Below are positions 11,505 to 24,410 of a DNA stretch of 64,000 nucleotides, one piece after another (the stretch's first letter is position 1; each line of letters starts with the position of its first letter). A program made the position numbers and the translations under genes. Location of the stretch: the NCBI GenBank assembly GCA_037157565.1, contig JAZHRO010000063.1, forward strand, positions 152,756,501 to 152,820,500. The letters run 5' to 3'. The notes under the pieces are model-generated. The model saw only the letters and a list, made by a program, of their open reading frames with translations, ran no database searches and was not told the origin of the DNA. The DNA is from Thalassia testudinum (lineage: Eukaryota > Streptophyta > Magnoliopsida > Alismatales > Hydrocharitaceae).

Positions 11505-12605
11505 GTCTACATCACCCACTGGTTGTCAAAAATTGGATATACAATTCCTGCATCCAGCTATTTAATGATCTCCTTCTTAACAACCTCAAGCATATTTGTA
11601 TTTAGCCATCTTTGAGGTTGTGTCAAAGGTTTCACCCCCTCATCCGTGTAAATATGATGAGTGCAATACAAGGGGCTAATCCCACGGAGATCAGCAATGT
11701 TCCACCCAATAGCAGCCCTATGATCTTGTAAAATCGAAATCAACTGATGCTCTTGTTCTGGAGTTAAGTAAGCAGTAATAATCATGAGGCATGTCTCACT
11801 ATCGCCCAAAAGCACGTCTTTGAGTGAATCAGGTAAGGGCTTCAATTTGATCATGGGTGGGTGGGAATCAGAGTCATGAAAAAGAAAAGGATCAATAGCG
11901 AAAATCTAATGATTCTAATATGTGTGAATTTCCACTGATTCCCCACCTACGAAGTAGTCAATCATGACTGCATTAATGAGAAACCCGCTTATCCCAGTCA
12001 CACCTTCCTATGTTAGTAGGGGAAAATCAATAATCGGTGGATCAGGATAATCAGAATCAGGGGTGTTGTGATTAGATGAACCACCTAGACAATCAGATCC
12101 ATGGGAGGAAATGTGCATCGCAATCATCTCGATCCTGTGTGGATCATGGTCCAAAAACCTTGACAATGAAGATGAATGTGACATTGGGTCCCTACAAACG
12201 AGCCTAATGTTTCAACAAAAAGTTGATTCTTCGTCTTCACCGTCCTCAATAAGATCACAGTTGAAGTTCCGAGATTCTCTGAATATGTCTAGTTTAAGTC
12301 TTTCATTTCCTAGGGCAATCTCCATACACCTAGATGCACAGTTGATGTTTGCGTGGGCTATCGCCAAAAATAGGCGACCCAAAATAATCGATGCATCACA
12401 GAGATTAGGAGGAACCTCCATATCGAGAATGAAAAAGTCCACTGGAAAGTAGAATCCACAGACCTTAATGATGACATTCTTAACCACCCCCCTCAATGTT
12501 TTTATCGATCGATCAGCCAACTAAATGGTAACTGAGGTGGGTTTGAACTCCCCAAATCAAAAATGATCATATACGGAGATGGGAGTTAGGTTGATGGACG
12601 ACAAT
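11505..12605 (-). mobile_element. Fragment I: Athila-like protease and RT start
   Basis: This is a decayed minus-strand piece of Athila-like pol. The protease part (about 12603-12212) starts just after the catalytic triplet, at SSINLTPISVYDHF, and contains FYFPVDFFILDMEVP and IILGRLFLA. It is followed by a linker of about 350 bp and then by the RT N-terminal region (11854-11558): DSLKDVLLGDSETCLMII, ISPLYCTHHIYTDEGVKP and LDAGIVYPIFDNQWV at about 11510. The fragment stops abruptly at both ends, before the RT catalytic core and inside the protease. In-frame stops occur within it. Confidence 0.8.
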
Positions 12606-12935
12606 CGTGTTGTAATAAAAATTGTGTTTTAATAGTGTCGTTGTTGTAGTATAGTTGCCATAATGCAAACAAATGTCGCATCAATTTATTTATTTAATTT
12701 TTACTTGATTATTCCAAGTCATTCATTGGGAGGCAATTATTGATATGCATCACTCTATGTTCGAAAAATGTTCTTTTACTCCAAAAATGTCAATTTTATT
12801 TACAACATGAATCAATGAATCAATTAATGACTGAATTGGTTAATTATGTACAAAGAATCAATTAATGTTCACTGCAATTCCCTAAGCATATTTACAAATA
12901 AATAGGCATCAAAAACTATGTGTAACTATTCTATG
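12606..12935. other. Unassigned AT-rich sequence left of element F
   Basis: This is 330 bp of AT-rich DNA without a gene or recognisable repeat, ending at the left target duplication of F. With 43392-43566 it forms the pre-insertion locus of F. Nothing else is visible. Confidence 0.5.
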
Positions 12936-12940
12936 TGAGT
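12936..12940. repeat. Left target-site duplication of element F (TGAGT)
   Basis: The five bases TGAGT directly precede the left LTR edge at 12941 and are repeated exactly after the right LTR edge at 43387-43391. A five-base duplication is the expected integrase signature for Ty3/gypsy elements. Confidence 0.85.
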
Positions 12941-13464
12941 TGTTTACGCACGAAATCGATGTTATAAAAGATGCGTTGCAGCATAGATAGAAATTGCTTG
13001 AAAACAAATAAAATTTCTAACTCAGAATCAAGAAATAAGTCCGAGGTCGTTCACTGGGAGCAAGTATGGCAATTAATCTCAGGATCACACTTTAAGCACA
13101 TGATAGCAATATATAATGAAAAATACAAGCAATATTGATGTATACGTAAGAGTAAATGTCAATGATGCAAAAAGATTAGGGTAAAATGGTGATTTGAATC
13201 ACCAATTACCCTAACTACAATAATAGCAAATATGTGAATAGTATCAAGCAAGTTTAATCTAGGCAAGCCAAATGCACAATGCACTATCAGAGATATCAGA
13301 CGACAAGGTTCCAGATCAAACAGCTTAAATGCTCAGATGCTACAGTGCAACGGCACTGTCCTCAGCCCTTTTTCTTCTTCTCTAATTTCCCTCTTCCTTC
13401 TCTCACAAGGCACAACATAGAGGCACGATTGCCTCTCAACGGCTAAGTGTTGAGAGAGGGTCAA

Positions 13465-15712
13465 TGATCGTGTTTTTGCGCAGTTTTTAATTTAGGATTT
13501 TAAATCATTGCAACACACAAAAATGGATTCACTTTTAAAATTTATAACCTAGATAGGGGAGTATCTAGGGTCGTCCAAGGAGGCAATATGCTTGGAAATC
13601 AAATCTCTTGCTTAGAAAATAAATCTCAACTTTCTTTTTGATTTTTTCAATGTATCATTGTTTTTTTGTTTTGTAATTGAAATAACAAAGATTTCGAATT
13701 GATGATAACTACTTCTAATAGTAACCCTAGGTGATAAGGGCTACATTCCTTCTAAGCTCACCCTAGGCACGTGAAGGCCTAGGGTAATTAGAGAGGGAGG
13801 GATGTGAGTGCACAAAAGGGAAATTAAAATTGCAATCAAGATGAAAAAATCTAATGAAGGCAACTTGTATAAAATTAAGGAATTGTTTTACAAAAATCTA
13901 TTAGAAGAATGCTTAAACTACTAGAATTAAAAATGCATGTAATGATAACACAAAAATCCTCTGAAATGATGGTGAAGATGGCAAGGTTCTTCCTCCAATT
14001 GTTGCTGCTCCCGCAATCAAAAAGAGCTCCTCCTCCTTGTAAGATTCTTCAAGGCATAGCTTCCTTGGCAAACTTTGAAGTAGGGGGGCGTTCCAAGGCT
14101 TTCCTCCAAGGTGGCATGGACCACCTCTAAGCTCTCCACCAAGGATGGTTGTATACGACCCTTAGGACCTCCTCCAAAGGTCTTCCTTGCCTAGCTTCTC
14201 CTTTGGCTAGCGTGGGCATAAGAGAGAAGGGAAGAGGGGAAGGCACCAAGGGGGCAGAGTGTCCCCTTAATCTTCTTCTTCTTCTTCTCTCTTGGGGGTG
14301 AGCTATAGGTAGAATATAAGAGGTATTTTGCTAGCCAAGGATGGGTTGTAAGGTGGTGGGTGTTGGTATTTTTATAGGGTAGGATGAAAGGGTTAAGGTG
14401 ACTCTTGAGATGGATGGCTAAGATGGGAAGATGGGGGTGGTTAGGTGACCCTAGGGCAAAGGGGAGTTGGCGCCACCTAAGGGATGTAAGGGGGGTAGTT
14501 ATGGGTGGCCAAGGGACACCTAAAAGTGGCGCCAACCATGGAGAGGTGCCATGGGTTGGCACCACCTTCTAGGCTTCTATAAGGGGGTTCAGGTGGATGG
14601 TGGATGTGGCTTGGAGGGGTTATGTGTAGGGTGGATATGGGGGTTGAAGTTGGCGCCAAAAAGGGGGGTGGTTAGGGTGGTTTTGGCACCAACATCTAGT
14701 GTCTTTTGGTGGTGATTGAGGGGTTAAGGGTGGTGAAGAAGGTGGTGCCAACTTGAGTAGAGGTTTAGCTAGCTAGGTGGACTTGAGTTTATTTAGTAAA
14801 TGGAGCTAGCTAGGGTTAAGTTATGGCTGATGGATGGCCAAGGGGCTGGATGCTAGCTAAGCTAATCTAATCTAAGCTAGCTTAGCTAGTAGTGGAGTGG
14901 AGGAGTAGGCATGTGGAGCTTAGGGTTTGAGGAGAGGAGCTGGATATGATGAGTCTGGAGCTGAATTGGAGCTGGCAGCTACTAAAAAGGTCAACATGGG
15001 GATACTCTAGCTGGCTTAGCTTGCTAGTTCTTTGCTAGCTGCGAAGCTGAGATAAAGTGAGCTGGCTTCTATTGAGTGGAGTTGAGGTGAGCTGGGTCTG
15101 GTGCTCTTGGGGAGGATTGAGATGGTTGAGATAGCTAAGGTAGCTTAGCTCAACTAAGTTGAGCTAAGCTGAGTCCCCAGGAGCTGGACTTGAGCTTCTT
15201 GAGCTGAAATGAATTCATCTTCAGTTGGCTAGAGTTGAGTGGAGCTAGATCAGGCTGGTCCTAAGTTGAGGTGAACTCCAGTCAACTCAACTGAACTAGC
15301 TAGAGCTCCCTGTGAACTCATGGGAGATGAGATGAGCTAGACTTAGCTAAGTTGAGTTGGATCTGAGCTGACTTGAGCTACGGTGAGTTGAGATGAGCTG
15401 AATGGAGCTAGGATGAGTTGACCCTAGTCCTAGTGAGCTGGATTCTAGCCATGGTGAGTTGGATCAAGCTGAGTTCTAGCAAGTTTGAGCTTCTCCTTCA
15501 CCTGTTGACTTCTTGAGTGCTAGGGTTCTAGGGATCTATTAATCTGTTCATCCCTAACACTCATGAAAACACATTAAAAAGATAAGAAAAATGTAATGCA
15601 TGCCTAACCTAATTTATGACTAAATGCAACCCAAAAACCTATTTGCGAAGCAAAACCCTAAGAACTAGGATTGTTTTAATGCAAAAGAATGATGATAAAC
15701 TGGCATTTATCA
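13465..15712 (-). mobile_element. G1: solo LTR of family G in F 3' LTR
   Basis: A 2248-bp insertion reads TGATAAATGCCAG at its 5' end (15712, minus strand) and CACGATCA at its 3' end (13465). It is flanked by GTCAA (13460-13464) and GTCAG (15713-15717). The unoccupied site is seen in the other F LTR near 39076 as GTCAACTGAGG. There is no PBS, polypurine tract or coding sequence, so it is a solo LTR or an LTR-only element. A TATA box (TATAAAAATA, minus strand) lies at 14367-14376. The interior carries TTGGCGCCAA palindromes and an AGCT-rich array at about 14770-15480. Confidence 0.85.
14770..15480. repeat. AGCT-rich degenerate array in G1
   Basis: About 700 bp are dominated by short variants of GAGCTAGCT, GAGTTGAGCT and TTAGCTAGCTNAG with irregular spacing. 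Equivalent blocks lie in G2 (about 39340-40090), G3 (58240-58990) and G4 (63330-64000). There is no open frame of note. Because it recurs in every copy, it is a property of the family. Confidence 0.8.
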
Positions 15713-16846
15713 GTCAGCTGAGGCAAAAACCCCTTCCCCCCTTCTCTCTCTATTCTCTTCATTCTCTTTGAATTAAGGCTAATCGGGTCGGTAACTGGGT
15801 ATATGGTCAGAGGTCCAGACCCGCCGGTGTGGTGTAACAGATGAGGGTGCATAGTGGGGATATGGGGACCCGACCCCCAGTGACTTGGGCGATAAGCCCT
15901 CTTCACAAATTCCTCTTATGGGAGTGTAGGTGCCTCTCTCCCACCAATGTGGGACTAAACCCCACAGGTCTTCTTTACAGGCATGCAACTGGTGAAGGCA
16001 CACTCAATTGAACTAGCAGGAGCACGTATTGCTCTTAATTGGACACTTGGATGAATTCCTGGAAGTAGTCCGCACTGCCTGGGGGTGGTGCCTGGAATAG
16101 ATATGTCTAGAGATCTTGATGCATGGTCGGAGAACTCAAGGGTAGCTGCGGATCTCTGGTCAACCTGAAAGAGAAGAATACGCCCTCTCGGCCATATCAA
16201 ATAGGCTCAGAAGATTTGCACAACTACGGCAAAGGTGGTGGTGGTGGAGGCATGCTAAGGAAGTGTGTGTGTGATTGAGGTGAAGGCAGGGAAGGTCGGA
16301 GGTTGTGGAGGTGTTCGATGGATGGTTAGGGTAAGCAATCCCCTCAATTTCTTAAGGGGTTTTGCTCACGTGGATGAGGCGGAGTTTTTGGGACCAGCGG
16401 GAGGTCATTTGTGGGAGTGAAGTGGATGAGCGACCATGCCGGATGCCAACCATGGGGAAGATGATGATGGCGGGTGCGACGGTGGCTGAAGTGGGGTGTT
16501 GGTGGTACGGTGATGATAAGTAGATGCTAGGTAATCTAATGATCTAGCTATTGGACAAAAAAGGATAGAGTTGACACTGGTTGCAGTATGGCTGACGTCG
16601 TAGTAGGTGAAGGCTCCGAGAGAGGGAATGGCGACGAAGAGGGGGTCAGAGAGCTCCTCACTGGTATTGCGAGGTGTGGTTTGAAGTAAGGAAGAAGAAC
16701 CAACCACCTATTGTATGTGGCAGCCGATGAAGTGAACGGAGGAAGGTAGTCACTGGAGTCAAGTCGAAGCAGGATGGAGGTGGAGGAAAAGAAGATGTTT
16801 ATGGCCCAAAAACTCGCTAAGGAGGTGAGGAATGTCGTGGGAGGTC

Positions 16847-16853
16847 TTTTATA
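16847..16853 (-). promoter_or_regulatory. TATA box of element F 3' LTR
   Basis: TATAAAA on the minus strand within AAGGCCTATAAAAGACC, in the same context as 42444-42450 in the 5' LTR of F. Its orientation agrees with transcription of F toward lower coordinates. Confidence 0.6.
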
Positions 16854-17788
16854 GGCCTTAGGAGAGCTTGGAGAATAGGAAACAAGCTCCATAGCTTGCT
16901 TGGGATTCAAGAAGAATCCCACTGATTTCATGGGTTTGCATGCACAAATCAGAGAGAGTTAGGAGTCGAAATTGATCCCAATAGGTTTCCCTAGGTGTGA
17001 ACATCAATCCCACAAAATTTGGTGGGATTTGATTGAGATTTGAGTAGTATTTCATTTGGTCAAAGCTCGCCTAGAGGTTGGTTGACCTCCAATGGCAGCA
17101 AAGACTAAATTGCGAAGAAGATGAAGAAGTTGGGGGGCTTTGTAAAGATTTCAAAAGCTAAGGGGCTGATAGGGAGAACAAGAGTCAGACTTGCACCAAA
17201 ATGCAAACTAGGTCCAAATGATCTCAGATTTGACCCAAATTTTGGTACAAACCTAATTGGACCCAAGGAATCTAATGGTAAAGTTGGATTTTGGTTTTGA
17301 CTATGTTTGACTAGAAAAATTACCCAAAAACCCAAATTAGGGTAACTTTTCACCTAAGATTATTTCCGGTTAAAATGGGTTCTGATGGTCAAATTAAAGA
17401 TACCAAACCATATAGAATATTTTTCTATAAATTTTAGAGGGTTTAGGTTAATTTTATCTTAACCAAAACCAAAGTTAATTAAGGGGGTCTATTTTTAGGA
17501 TTTCAGATGTCCATTAATTCTAGAAATGTGTGAAAACCTATTTGGTTCTGCAAGGACCCACTTATTAGACATTAATGAACAAATGACCTTTAATAAACCC
17601 CTAAAATACCCCGTTGTTATTCTGTGTTTGTGGAATGCTGTTAATTTTGCAGAAATAACCTTGTAATCTTCTCTTCTTTTCAAAATAGGATAATTTGCCC
17701 TTAGACCTTCTGATGGATATGTAGAAGCATTTGTCAACCTTTTTAGAACAAATTGAGCTAGTAATGGCTCATGATGGTGTTTCCATCA

Positions 17789-17966
17789 TACCCCCATGCC
17801 TAGCTTTTGCTAGTCCTTGGTAAAACCTTATGAATCAAACCAGTTATCTAGGTCAGATGTAACTATCAGGATGCCCTACTAAGCCTCAACTTTAGGAATC
17901 AAATCTTAATACCAACAATAAGCCTAGAGGTACTCAAGTACCAGCCTAGATCTAGGCCTGACTAGC
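17789..17966 (-). other. Element F polypurine tract and 3' internal remnant
   Basis: On the minus strand GGGGGTA directly precedes the LTR, as in C (21676) and, with one change, in J (51563). The remaining 165 bp align with the C sequence at 21690-21870, including CCTAGAGGTACTCA. No coding sequence. It ends at the insertion of H. Confidence 0.78.
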
Positions 17967-18955
17967 TGATGATAACCTCATCATCATACATATCTAGCTT
18001 TAATTAGTCATAATCAAGGAATAAATGCTCCTACATAACCGCGAGAGAACCTTAATTCACTACAAATCCATTCTAAGAGAATAACAAGAAAATAGGGGTA
18101 AAACTATAGTTTTAATAACATATCTCAATTGTACAACAATCATGAGATTTCTTAGGGGTTAATTAAAGGTCAAATAGCCTTAAATGTCTAACAAGTTGGT
18201 CCATGCAGACAGAATAGGGTTTTTACGCGTTTCGAGAATTAAATGACATCAAAAATCATAAAAACAGACCTGCTTTATTCACTGAGGTTCTGGTCAGGAT
18301 AAAATTCACATTAACCCTCTAAAAATCATAGAAAAATATTATCTAGGGTTTGGTATGCTTGATTTGACCATTAGAACCCATTTTGACCTAAAACAGAGTT
18401 TCAAATAGACAATTGCCCTAATTTGGGTTCTTTGCATAAATTACCTAGCGAAACTAGGTCAAAACCAAAATCCAACTTCACCATTGGATTTATTAGGTCA
18501 AATTAAGTTTGTACCAAAATTTGGGCCCAATCTGAAATCATCTTGACCAAGTTTGCAATTTAATCCTGTTTGACACTTTTCTCTCACACACATGCCCCTA
18601 ACTTTCAAAATCCTCACAATTAGGCCCCTATCTTTGTTGTCACTCTTTGCAAATAGGTCCCTCCACCATTATCGTAGAGGAATCCTTCTTTGACAACCTT
18701 TGATTGAAGGGAACTCCTTTGATCAACGAATCCCTTCCAAAATTCCAAAGGAAATTCCTTGAGAAGTTCTCTTTCCAATGCACCTGACCTTGAATCCAAT
18801 AACTTTCCCAATCTCCTATGCAAATGCATAAGAGATTCGGGTATCGCTTGGGTTTCCAACTCCAGAGAACCTTCTAAGCTTGAAATCTTAGCTTCCAAGC
18901 TCCAACCAGCCCCATGATGCCTATATAAAGACCCCCAGGGTTTACCCAAACTCCC
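17967..18955 (+). mobile_element. H: partial LTR of the C/F family, plus orientation
   Basis: The 989-bp segment starts with TGATGATAACCTCATCATCA and aligns with the first kilobase of solo LTR D (33847 onward), including the block with CCAACTTCACCATTGGATT and a TATA box at 18922-18930. It is interrupted at 18955 by the left LTR of C, inserted in opposite orientation. The second half of H should lie beyond C but is absent, presumably lost in the deletion seen at 30488/30489. The preceding five bases are CTAGC; no partner copy can be seen. Confidence 0.75.
18922..18930 (+). promoter_or_regulatory. TATA box in partial LTR H
   Basis: TATATAAAG in the context CCTATATAAAGACCC. It is placed about 955 bp from the LTR 5' end, comparable with F and C, and its orientation supports reading H as plus-strand. 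Confidence 0.6.
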
Positions 18956-21675
18956 TGTCAACAAGGAGAAATTGAGTTTTAAAATAAAGCTTTGTAATAT
19001 AATCAAAATCGCTTTGAAAACAAATAGATTTTATTACTCGAAGTTTAAGTCTGAGGTCGAACACAGGGAGAAAATTAGGGTTTAGAAATCAAGATCACAA
19101 CTGGAGAATTTGAATATAATATGCAATAAAACCCAAACTTATAATGCAAAAAGATAAGCACAGAAGATTAAAGAAATCAACGTATGTAAACAAGCACAAA
19201 ATTGGACGTCTAATTGGTGAATCAGACGCCTTAAAATATGGATGCTACAGTGCTTGATCTTTTTTTTTCTCTTTCTCTTCTCTTCTCTGTCTCTGGCGAC
19301 TGCTTCCTTTCTTCTTCTTTCTTTCACTTCTTCTGATTTTGTGCCTTAGCCTTTCTCTTCCTATGCCTTCACTGTCTTGGGCTTTATCCTTCTTCTTCCT
19401 TCAGCTTCTTCTTTCTCTTTCTTTCTCTTTAGCTCTTCAACTCCTTCCTCTTTAGCCTTGTCTTCTCCTTCCTTAGCTTATTCTTCGGCCTCCTCCTTCT
19501 TCCTTGGCTTCAACCCTTGGATTTCTCTTCTTCTCCTTTCCCTGCAGAGAAAACCTACCCCTACCCGTGCGCACTCTCTTCTCCTCTTTCTCTCTCAGGT
19601 TCGCTCTCCCAAAGCTGCTTTCTCGAGTAATCGGGTTGGGTATGCACCCGGGACCAGGCCCACTTGCATGTGATGGTAGGCGAGGAGTGCAGTCGGGTCG
19701 GGTCAGGCCAGATCCATAGAGGTAAGGTCACAAATGAGGCAGGTGAAGGGTAAGTGGGACCTCACCCTGTGGTAACTGAGGTGGTAAGGCCTATGCAGGT
19801 GCGACGCTTCAAAAGTTTTCGAGGTGGGACTATCTTCCAACCTCCCTCGTCCGTGCCTGCAGCAGGGATGCTTCGCTTGATTACAATTGCGGCTTCAGCC
19901 TTCAATGCTAATTAGCTGCCTGGAGTTGTGTGCGAGGGAAGTCCATGCAACTTGGTACTATTAGCTTGGAGCGAGTAGAGCTGAAGAGAGCTTGCAAGCA
20001 AGCTTCTTGCTGTTTGTCAATGGCGATGACCCTCCGGACCTGCAATCACACAAATGGCCTTGCAGCCATGTCAGAATGCTCAGGAGGCTTCGCCGAGGCA
20101 TGGAGAGTATACTGCAGGGGTCGGCGTGGCAAGGGACTGCCTGAGTGCACATGCCTAGGGCAACCTGTGGCTGAGTGTGTGGGTGTGTTCGGGGGCCCTT
20201 GTGGGTGAGTGATGGCATGTATGGAGTGAGGGGTTACGTTCAGTGAGGTGTTGTGGAGCTTATGGAGTGGTTGGTAAGGCGGATGGAGGTGCAGAGCGAT
20301 GGGGGTGCCTTGCCGGAGGTCTGGCTGGAGGTGAAGGGGATGATGGTGATGGAGTGCGTTGAGGGGTGTTTTTAAGAGATAAAGAGAAGAAAAAGGAGTA
20401 GAAGGGAGAGGGAACTTATCTGGGTGTGAAGGGACAAAGGGGGAGCTAGGGATGGCGGCCGGCTCATATCACCGACGTCGGAGACGAAGGTGCTCAGTGA
20501 GGGAGGTCGGCAAGGATGAAGGGGATGCAGGGGCATCGGCGGGTGCGGCGCGACGTGGATGAGCAGAAGGAAGAGAAACCTACCACCGGTATTGTGGCTA
20601 GGCGATGAGGGAGAGAGAGGGAAGTCTCCGGAGCTTGATGAGCCAACTGGTAAGAGGGGGAGAGATGAATTTGAGGGGTTTTTCCGATCAATTTTGAGCT
20701 TAGGTGATGTGGGGTGATTTGGGTTTGCTTAAATAGGCCTCTGAGGATGGTTTAGTGCTTGGAGAGCCAAGCTTCCAAGCACGGCAAATTCGCCGGAGAT
20801 GGTAACTCGAAAGAGACCCGAATATCTCATGCGTTCGCATGAGAGATTTGGGTACCAAACAGAGCCTCAAATTAGGTTCACAATGGAGGAGATTTCTCAG
20901 AGAATCTCTCTTTCAATTTTGAAGGAGATTCTTTGAGAGATCAGGGAGAACGTGCCCTTGCAATCTTGCCAAAGTAGGATTCCCTCCACCATAATGGTAG
21001 AGGGACCTGATTGCAAAGAATGAAGAAGAAGCTAGGGGCGTTTTTGTAGAGGTTTTCGAAAGATATGGGTAGAAATGTAATTAGGTTGGACCAATTTGCA
21101 AAGTGGGCCAAGATGAATTCCTCTTAGGTCCAAATTTTGGTAAAAACCTAATTTGGACCTAAGGAATCCAATGGTGAAGTTGGATTTTGGGTTTGACTAT
21201 GTTTGACTAGGAAATTTATGCAAAAGCCCAATTTAGGGCAAATATTTGTCTGAGACCCCTTTCTAGGTCAAAATAGGTTCCAAGGGCAAAATTTAAGGTT
21301 TTAAACATTAGAGAATATTTTTTAAGATTTTTAGAGGGTTTAGGTAAATTTTATCCTGACCAGAACCTTGTTAAAACAAGTGGGTCTATTTTAGCGTTAC
21401 AAAAAGTCATTTAATTCCCAGAATTCACATGAACCCTTTTCAGTTTAAACTAACCCACTTTTTATCTTGTTAAGACCATTTGACCTATGTTTAGCTCATG
21501 AGATAACCCATTGTTGTACTGCAATGGTAAAATTACAGTTTTACCCCTTGTTTCTTGCCTTTCTCTCAGAATGGTTACTCATTAAATTAGGACCTCCAGT
21601 TGGTTATGTACGAGCTTTTGTTCTCTTCTTTGAGTCAAAATGAGCTAGTTAGGGCTCATGATGGTGTTCCCATCA
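18956..21675 (-). repeat. Element C 3' LTR (2.7 kb)
   Basis: The left edge TGTCAACAAGG corresponds to TGTTAACAAGG at 29957. The right edge ends GATGGTGTTCCCATCA and is followed by the polypurine tract. A pyrimidine-rich zone at about 19260-19560 and a GC-rich zone at 19560-20660 lie inside. A TATA-like TATTTAAG (minus strand) is at about 20729-20736. It aligns with the truncated 5' LTR at 29957-30488 and with solo LTR D. Confidence 0.9.
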
Positions 21676-23389
21676 TACCCCCATGCCTAGCTTCTGCTAG
21701 TCCCTTAGTAAAATTTTAAAGTTTTAACTTTGGTTCTAGACCATGAGTTCCTTAATGTTCAGAAATTGTGATGAGTGCTTTTTTTTCTTTTTGATTAGGT
21801 TAGAATGCCGATAGTAGGCCTAGAGGTACTCACGTAGCAGCCAAGATCCAGCCCTGACCAGCTCTAGCCTCAATCCGCCTCGAAGATTTTTAAGGCCCAC
21901 AGGAACTATCCTAAGGTTCGTTGGACTCCTCGGTTAAAGCACCCGTGCCTGTAACATATTTTAGCCTTGGTTCAGTTTGCAGTGCATTTTTTTTTGTAAG
22001 AGAGAGACAGAGGATTTTCTTTGTTTAGAGAGTTTTCTCTCTCTTTTCTTTTTATTTCTAGCTTTGGATTGGCTTATCAACATGGTCTATATCAGATTCC
22101 TAATCCCCATCATTAATCCTCGAAGGGTCCCTAGCAATCGACGCTTCGTGATAGCACCGCCCATGGAAACCCCCAGAACCCTGGGTTTCAAGATAATCCC
22201 GCCCATGGTGTTCTGTAGCTAAATCCAGACCCTGGCAATCGATATTTCGTGATAGTTTCGCCCATGGCATCTGAACCAGCACAGGGTGCTTACATGCCCC
22301 CAGTAGGATATGTAAATATCCTAGGAGACAAGGACCGAGGAGACGATATGTTATTGTGCATCTTCAAGGGGAATTTTCGACCTCTCTGGGCTAGGAACTC
22401 ATCTAAATCAGCTTGTGTTGATCGGCCGCTCCTAATCTAGGCGCTTTTTCAGAATAGTTTAAATGCTTTTGCATGATTTTGATACTTATACGGACTGAAC
22501 CAGCCTATGTGTGGATTAGGGTGCTTAGGTTACCAAGTCCTGCAAACCAAAGGTCTGTTAACGAGGTTGAAAACTCCCTAAGCCTTAGACCTAATACTTA
22601 TGCTTCGCATTTTCCCCAATGTCTTGAGGACTATCCAGATCTTAGCGAATAGTTGAATTTTTAAACCTAGGAGTCTAGCCCAAGAGGCCTAAGATCAACG
22701 TTCCTAATAATCTCTTTTGTGTCTCATTAGCACTTTTATTTCGTTCATTTTCTTTTTCTTGATATGGTCTAGAACTTAGTTAATCCCTTAATTTCTTACT
22801 AATGACTATTTCTTCTTTTTCTTTTCATTTTGTGCTCCTTTTTTGACATTTTTCAATTTTCCCCTTTTTCTCCCCATGATTTGTTTGGCCCCAAAATTTT
22901 CTCTCCCCTCAGAATTTTTTTTTCCTTTTTCAAGAATTCTTTCATTTTTTTGGTGTTTTTGTGATATGTGATTTTTTTTGTTGAAACCTTTTCTTGTGAG
23001 ATGAGTTTTCACGACGTTTTGCATTTTCATACCCCCCCATTCCTATGATTTGCAATGTCCCCATTGTAAATTAGGTGGGTTCAACTTTAGTTTAGATCAT
23101 TCATTAGAACAGGTTTTGGGTGGGCGAACCGGTCGATGTGACTGTTGCGAATGATTTCAAAACTCGATTACGAGTACCTGAGGTGGGGTCAACTATTCTA
23201 ATGGATAAACACTAAAGTGCACTATGAATTCTGTGTAGGAGTGTCAAGAAAGGTTTTGGGGTTTTTTCAAAAATGACGGGTTGCCTCACGTTAAGCGCTG
23301 AGTTTTACGCCATTAGTTGGGCACAATGAGTCAGGGAGAATGGAGGGTAGAAGATATCTCAGCCAAATTTATATCGATCAAGTCATTGA
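21676..23389 (-). other. Element C 3' untranslated region, with polypurine tract
   Basis: On the minus strand GCATGGGGGTA touches the LTR. The 1.7 kb up to integrase contain no credible envelope-like frame, although Athila elements often carry one here. Close after integrase, at 23295-23322 (minus strand), lies GCCCAACTAATGGCGTAAAA followed by CTCAGCGC. A close match follows the unrelated ORF of K at 49588-49615. The zone 22780-23000 is T-rich. Confidence 0.7.
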
Positions 23390-24410
23390 ATGGTTTGAGT
23401 CTCTGACCGTTCACGATGAAAGGTTCTGAATCGTGGCTAAGTGGACTGATCTCGATGGCTCCATTTCTAAAGATTCGTCAGATGAGGTAAGGTCTGATCC
23501 ATTTTGATCGTAGTTTTCCTGGGAACAGTTTAAGCTTGGCATCAAAGAGTAGGACTTGTTGACCAGGGTGGAAGATCTTTCTGGATATGTGCTTGTTGTG
23601 AAAGGCCTTAACTCGCTCTTTGTAAATTCACGAGCTCTCATACGCATCATGGCATAATTCATCGATCTCGCTCATTTGAAGCTTTCTGTGGGTTCCTACC
23701 GTAGAAAGATCTAGCTTGCAGTTCCATACTGCCCAACAGGCTTTGTGCTCCAATTCGATGGGGAGGTGACATGCCTTCCCATACAATAATCTGAATGGAG
23801 ACATACCTAATTGGGTTTTGTGTGTGGTCCTGTAAGCCCACAAAGCTTCCGGAAATCGGGATGACCAGTCTTTCCTGTCAGGTCAAACAGTAACCTAGAG
23901 GATTTTCTTGATCTCCTGATTTGATAGCTCAGCTAGATCATTAATTTGGGGGTGGTAATGAGTAGAGATTCTGTGCGACACCTCATATTTGGTCATTGGT
24001 GACCTGAATTGAGCGTTAGTGAAATGGGTCCCTCCATCAGAGATTATAGCACATGGAGTCTCGAACTGTGAAAAGATGTTTTGATGAATGAATTTGATAA
24101 CCACCTTATGATCATTGGTTCGGGTCGAAATGTCTTAGATCCACTTGGACACGTAGTCAACAGTGAGTAGAATGTACTCGAAGCCGTCTGAAACAGGAAA
24201 GAGTCCAATAAAATCAATCCCCCACACATCGAAGATTTCGCATACGAGAATCGACTGTGAGGGCATCATATCATGATGGCTCATGTTGCCTAAGGTTTGG
24301 CAACGAGTGCATGCCCTACAGTGATTGTATGCATCTTTGAAGATCGTGGGCCAATAGAAGCTGCACTGGAGGACTTTAGCTGCAGTTTTATGACCTGAGA
24401 AATGTCCAAC
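23390..24410 (-). pseudogene. Element C integrase, with in-frame stops
   Basis: The integrase continues the same frame as RT. The zinc-binding part reads VGHFSGHKTAAKVLQ and then CRACTRC (24405-24290). The catalytic core has FDVWGIDFIG, AIISDGGTHFTNAQF and LAELSNQEIKKIL, so all three acidic residues (D, D, E) are present. The C-terminal part has MSPFRLLYGKACHLPIELEH and KLKLFPGKLRSKWIRPYLI, typical of Athila. Stops lie near 24411, 24136, 23895, 23883 and 23640, without frameshifts. The product would insert the cDNA into host DNA; here it cannot be made intact. Confidence 0.9.

Larger units (their letters stand above)
12941..17788 (-). repeat. Element F 3' LTR, split by solo LTR G1
   Basis: The left edge begins TGTTTACGCACG, matching 38538. 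The right edge ends GATGGTGTTTCCATCA, matching 43386 and the C LTR edge at 21675. Removing G1 and its duplication leaves about 2.6 kb that aligns with the 5' LTR of F. A TATA-like TATAAAA on the minus strand lies at 16847-16853. The polypurine stretch for plus-strand priming follows directly at 17789. Confidence 0.88.

Noticed and set aside
12606..12935. A host gene in the single-copy-like flanks of F
   Set aside because: The flanks (with 43392-43566) are short, AT-rich and have no open frame or splice-like structure that I can support.
18956..18960. A foldback element formed by H and C
   Set aside because: H and the C LTR are inverted relatives meeting at 18955/18956, but H is in the middle of an LTR there while C has its full terminus, so insertion of C into H explains the arrangement.
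21676..23389. An envelope-like gene in element C
   Set aside because: Athila elements often have one here, but no long frame or membrane segment is visible in the 1.7 kb.
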